Shown here in pieces: positions 61,825-64,000 of a DNA stretch of 64,000 bases. How positions within the stretch are numbered: the stretch's first letter is position 1; each line of letters starts with the position of its first letter. The translations under genes and the position numbers were made by a program. This DNA comes from Gallionella sp. (lineage in GTDB: Bacteria > Pseudomonadota > Gammaproteobacteria > Burkholderiales > Gallionellaceae): contig JAQTTY010000008.1 of NCBI GenBank assembly GCA_028710525.1, forward strand, positions 88,136 to 152,135, given 5' to 3'. The notes under the pieces were generated by a model. It saw nothing but the letters and a program-made list of their open reading frames with translations. It did not search any database and was not told the origin of the DNA.

Positions 61825-63849
61825 CTAATTCTTAATCCTATACCCCATCGCTCGATAGCCTCGTTGCCGCTTCTCCCACATGCGCATCAATGCAGGGTGT
61901 CCATAATCCACAAAGTCAACAACGCGCACATCCGTCTTGCTTGCATGTTCGCGGTGCAAACGCCCTGCATATTGCTGCAAGGTTCCTTTCCATGAAACTG
62001 GCATCGCAAGAATCAGCGTATCCAGCGGCGGATGATCAAATCCTTCACCAACCAGCTTGCCCGTAGCAAGTAAGACACGAGGAGCATCCGGTGGCAACTC
62101 ATTGAGAGTTTCAATCAGTGTAGACCGCTGCTTCTTGGACATCCGTCCATGCAATATGAAAAGCGACTGAACTTTGCTTTCTAGGGTGGCCGCAATTGCA
62201 TCCAAGTGTTCGTTGCGTTCAGTTAACACCAGCAACTTACGCCCTTGGTTATATGCACTTTCGATTTCTTCAACGATCATATCTGTTCGAGCTGGATCGG
62301 TTGCGATGTGGCGGAACACGTCCTGAATCTTTGCATCCGTGGGCAGATCGATGTGCCTATTTATGGAATACGGCACCACTTCAAGATCATGTGGCGCGCT
62401 CTCAGGTTTGGCTGCCGTATAACGGATAGGTCCACATTGCATAAAAATGATCGCTTGCTGTCCATCACGCCGAAACGGTGTGGCCGTTAGACCCAAGACG
62501 TATTTTGCCTTGACGCGTTTTAAGATTGCGTCAAAAGAAGTTGCGCCGATGTGATGGCACTCATCGACGATTACATGCCCGTAGTCTTCAACTAGCGCAT
62601 TGATTTCATTTTTACGTGACAACGACTGCATCACGGCAATATCGATGATGCCAGTTGGTTTGGCTTTTCCGCCGCCAATCGTACCCACTATCCCTTTGCC
62701 GACACCTAGAAATGATTGCAACCGCTCCTGCCATTGCTTAAGCAATTCCGTTCGGTGCACTAAAACCAAGGTATTCACACCACGCTTCGCAATCATCGCC
62801 GCTGCGAGCACGGTTTTTCCAAAGGCAGTGGGCGCGCACAGAACACCTGCATCATGATGCAACATTCCTGCTGCTGCCGACTCTTGATCCAGTCGAAGTG
62901 TCCCCGCAAATGCAACATCGATGGATTTCCCAGTGAATCGTTCATCGCGCAAATCACACTGGATCCCATTTTCTTGAAGTAATGCTTGAGCGGCATCCAT
63001 GCAGCCACGTGGCAAACCAATATGAAGCGGGAAGTTTTCTGCTGAACATATAACGCGCGGCGTGTCCCAAACCGACATGCGCATAGCCTGATTTTTATAA
63101 AACTCGGGATTCTGAAAAGCTGCCAACCGAATCAGGCGATTTGCTAATGCTTGCGGCAACTGCGCTTTTTCAAAATAGATGAGGTTGGACAGGACTACCG
63201 TGAGCGAGTCAGGCATGCTGCCGACCAGCTTCTTGCTCACTGGCGCGGTACGCTTCCACGGCTCCTTATGGTCCTCCTCGTCTATAAAAGTCACATCCAG
63301 TGGATGTACTGCGCCAGTCGCGCGGAATATGGTGGGTTCAATATCTTCAGCAGACATGGGCTGGATTGAAGATAAGAAATCCCATTGCTCTGGATATGGT
63401 TGCAACGAATCATCGACGAACACACTAAAACCGTTCTCTCGGGGTTTCTTTTGTAATGGCAGGGCAATCAAATTGCCGAACCCTCCTTTGGGCATAGTGT
63501 CCTGATTAGGGAATAACCGATCATAGGAAGCAAGCTTCAATTGCCGAGTGCGCGCACAGGTGTGGCTGATGATGGCGGTACCTAATTTTCTAGCATCGCG
63601 TGCTGGAACATTGCGTTCAAAAAATACCCAGGCATGCGCACCATTACCCGAGCGTGATATTTCTAATGCGACCGGCACGCCAAGCTCACGACAGGATTGT
63701 ACAAACGCCTTGGCATCATCCCTCCATTCCGCCTCATCAAAATCGACAGCAAGAAAGTAACAGGTGTCGTCAGTAAGTAAGGGAAACACGCCTACTGTGT
63801 GATCACCAGTCAGGTGGTTATAAATAATGCTGTCTGTTACCGGCCTCAA
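61825..63849 (-). CDS. TOTE-type archaeo-eukaryotic primase/DEAD-box helicase fusion, 5' truncated (TTG start or pseudogene)
   Basis: Primase segment RPVTDSIIYNHLTGDHTVGVFPLLTDDTCYFLAVDFDEAEW...LEISRSGNGAHAWVFF; helicase motifs GVLCAPTAFGKTVLAA, VDECHHIGA, LGLTATPFR, ATGKLVGEGFDHP, QYAGRLHR. Upstream in-frame CGDCNNRL then TGA at 63874-63876. Confidence 0.85.
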   Translation of the reverse strand: MRPVTDSIIYNHLTGDHTVGVFPLLTDDTCYFLAVDFDEAEWRDDAKAFVQSCRELGVPVALEISRSGNGAHAWVFFERNVPARDARKLGTAIISHTCARTRQLKLASYDRLFPNQDTMPKGGFGNLIALPLQKKPRENGFSVFVDDSLQPYPEQWDFLSSIQPMSAEDIEPTIFRATGAVHPLDVTFIDEEDHKEPWKRTAPVSKKLVGSMPDSLTVVLSNLIYFEKAQLPQALANRLIRLAAFQNPEFYKNQAMRMSVWDTPRVICSAENFPLHIGLPRGCMDAAQALLQENGIQCDLRDERFTGKSIDVAFAGTLRLDQESAAAGMLHHDAGVLCAPTAFGKTVLAAAMIAKRGVNTLVLVHRTELLKQWQERLQSFLGVGKGIVGTIGGGKAKPTGIIDIAVMQSLSRKNEINALVEDYGHVIVDECHHIGATSFDAILKRVKAKYVLGLTATPFRRDGQQAIIFMQCGPIRYTAAKPESAPHDLEVVPYSINRHIDLPTDAKIQDVFRHIATDPARTDMIVEEIESAYNQGRKLLVLTERNEHLDAIAATLESKVQSLFILHGRMSKKQRSTLIETLNELPPDAPRVLLATGKLVGEGFDHPPLDTLILAMPVSWKGTLQQYAGRLHREHASKTDVRVVDFVDYGHPALMRMWEKRQRGYRAMGYRIKN

Positions 63850-63887
63850 CAGACGATTATTACAGTCACCACATCACTAGTGTCCGG

Positions 63888-64000
63888 TTAAGAATCGAAT
63901 AGATTCAGTTGGTTGCTGAAATCGGTGTTTGTTGCCTCGCCACGGATGCCCTGCAAGGCTTGTTGTATGGGCATTTTCTCGAACAGAGTGACCGACAGAA
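63888..64000 (-). mobile_element. IS4-like transposase C-terminus and IS end (element continues beyond window)
   Basis: Minus strand in-frame LSVTLFEKMPIQQALQGIRGEATNTDFSNQLNLFDS*, typical of IS4-group transposase C-termini (TLFEK...NQLxLFD); followed by CCGGACACTAG, a plausible IS terminus. Confidence 0.65.

Overview
The window looks like chromosomal DNA from a betaproteobacterium, probably of the Nitrosomonadales/Gallionellaceae type (inferred from gene order and protein character only). Most of it is conserved housekeeping: sucCD, queCE, tol-pal, ruvCAB, yebC, ychF-pth-rplY-prs-tRNAGln-ispE-lolB, mutM, coaD-rsmD and ftsYEX, plus tRNA-Thr, tRNA-Lys and tRNA-Gln. Accessory content of interest: (1) a co-oriented signalling block with an MBL-fold cyclic-nucleotide phosphodiesterase (cut by the window edge), a CHASE2 class III adenylate cyclase, an FHA protein, a PP2C phosphatase and a CHASE2-Ser/Thr kinase; (2) a 2-oxoacid:ferredoxin oxidoreductase locus followed by a gene resembling the rhodoquinone enzyme RquA; (3) a TonB/ExbBD, TonB-receptor, polyferredoxin, Csp1-like, CcoG island, probably copper-related, carrying two copies of an unusual tandem 15-bp palindrome and an unlisted small secreted ORF; (4) an intergenic inverted-repeat element family in which the terminal stems differ between copies but stay self-complementary; (5) an rsmD gene with no canonical start codon in the conserved N-terminal region and a possible AUA start; (6) a TOTE-type primase-helicase gene whose 5' end appears to be cut by the end of an IS4-like insertion sequence at the right window edge. 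No CRISPR array or rRNA was seen. All calls come from reading the sequence and the supplied translations; no database search was run.
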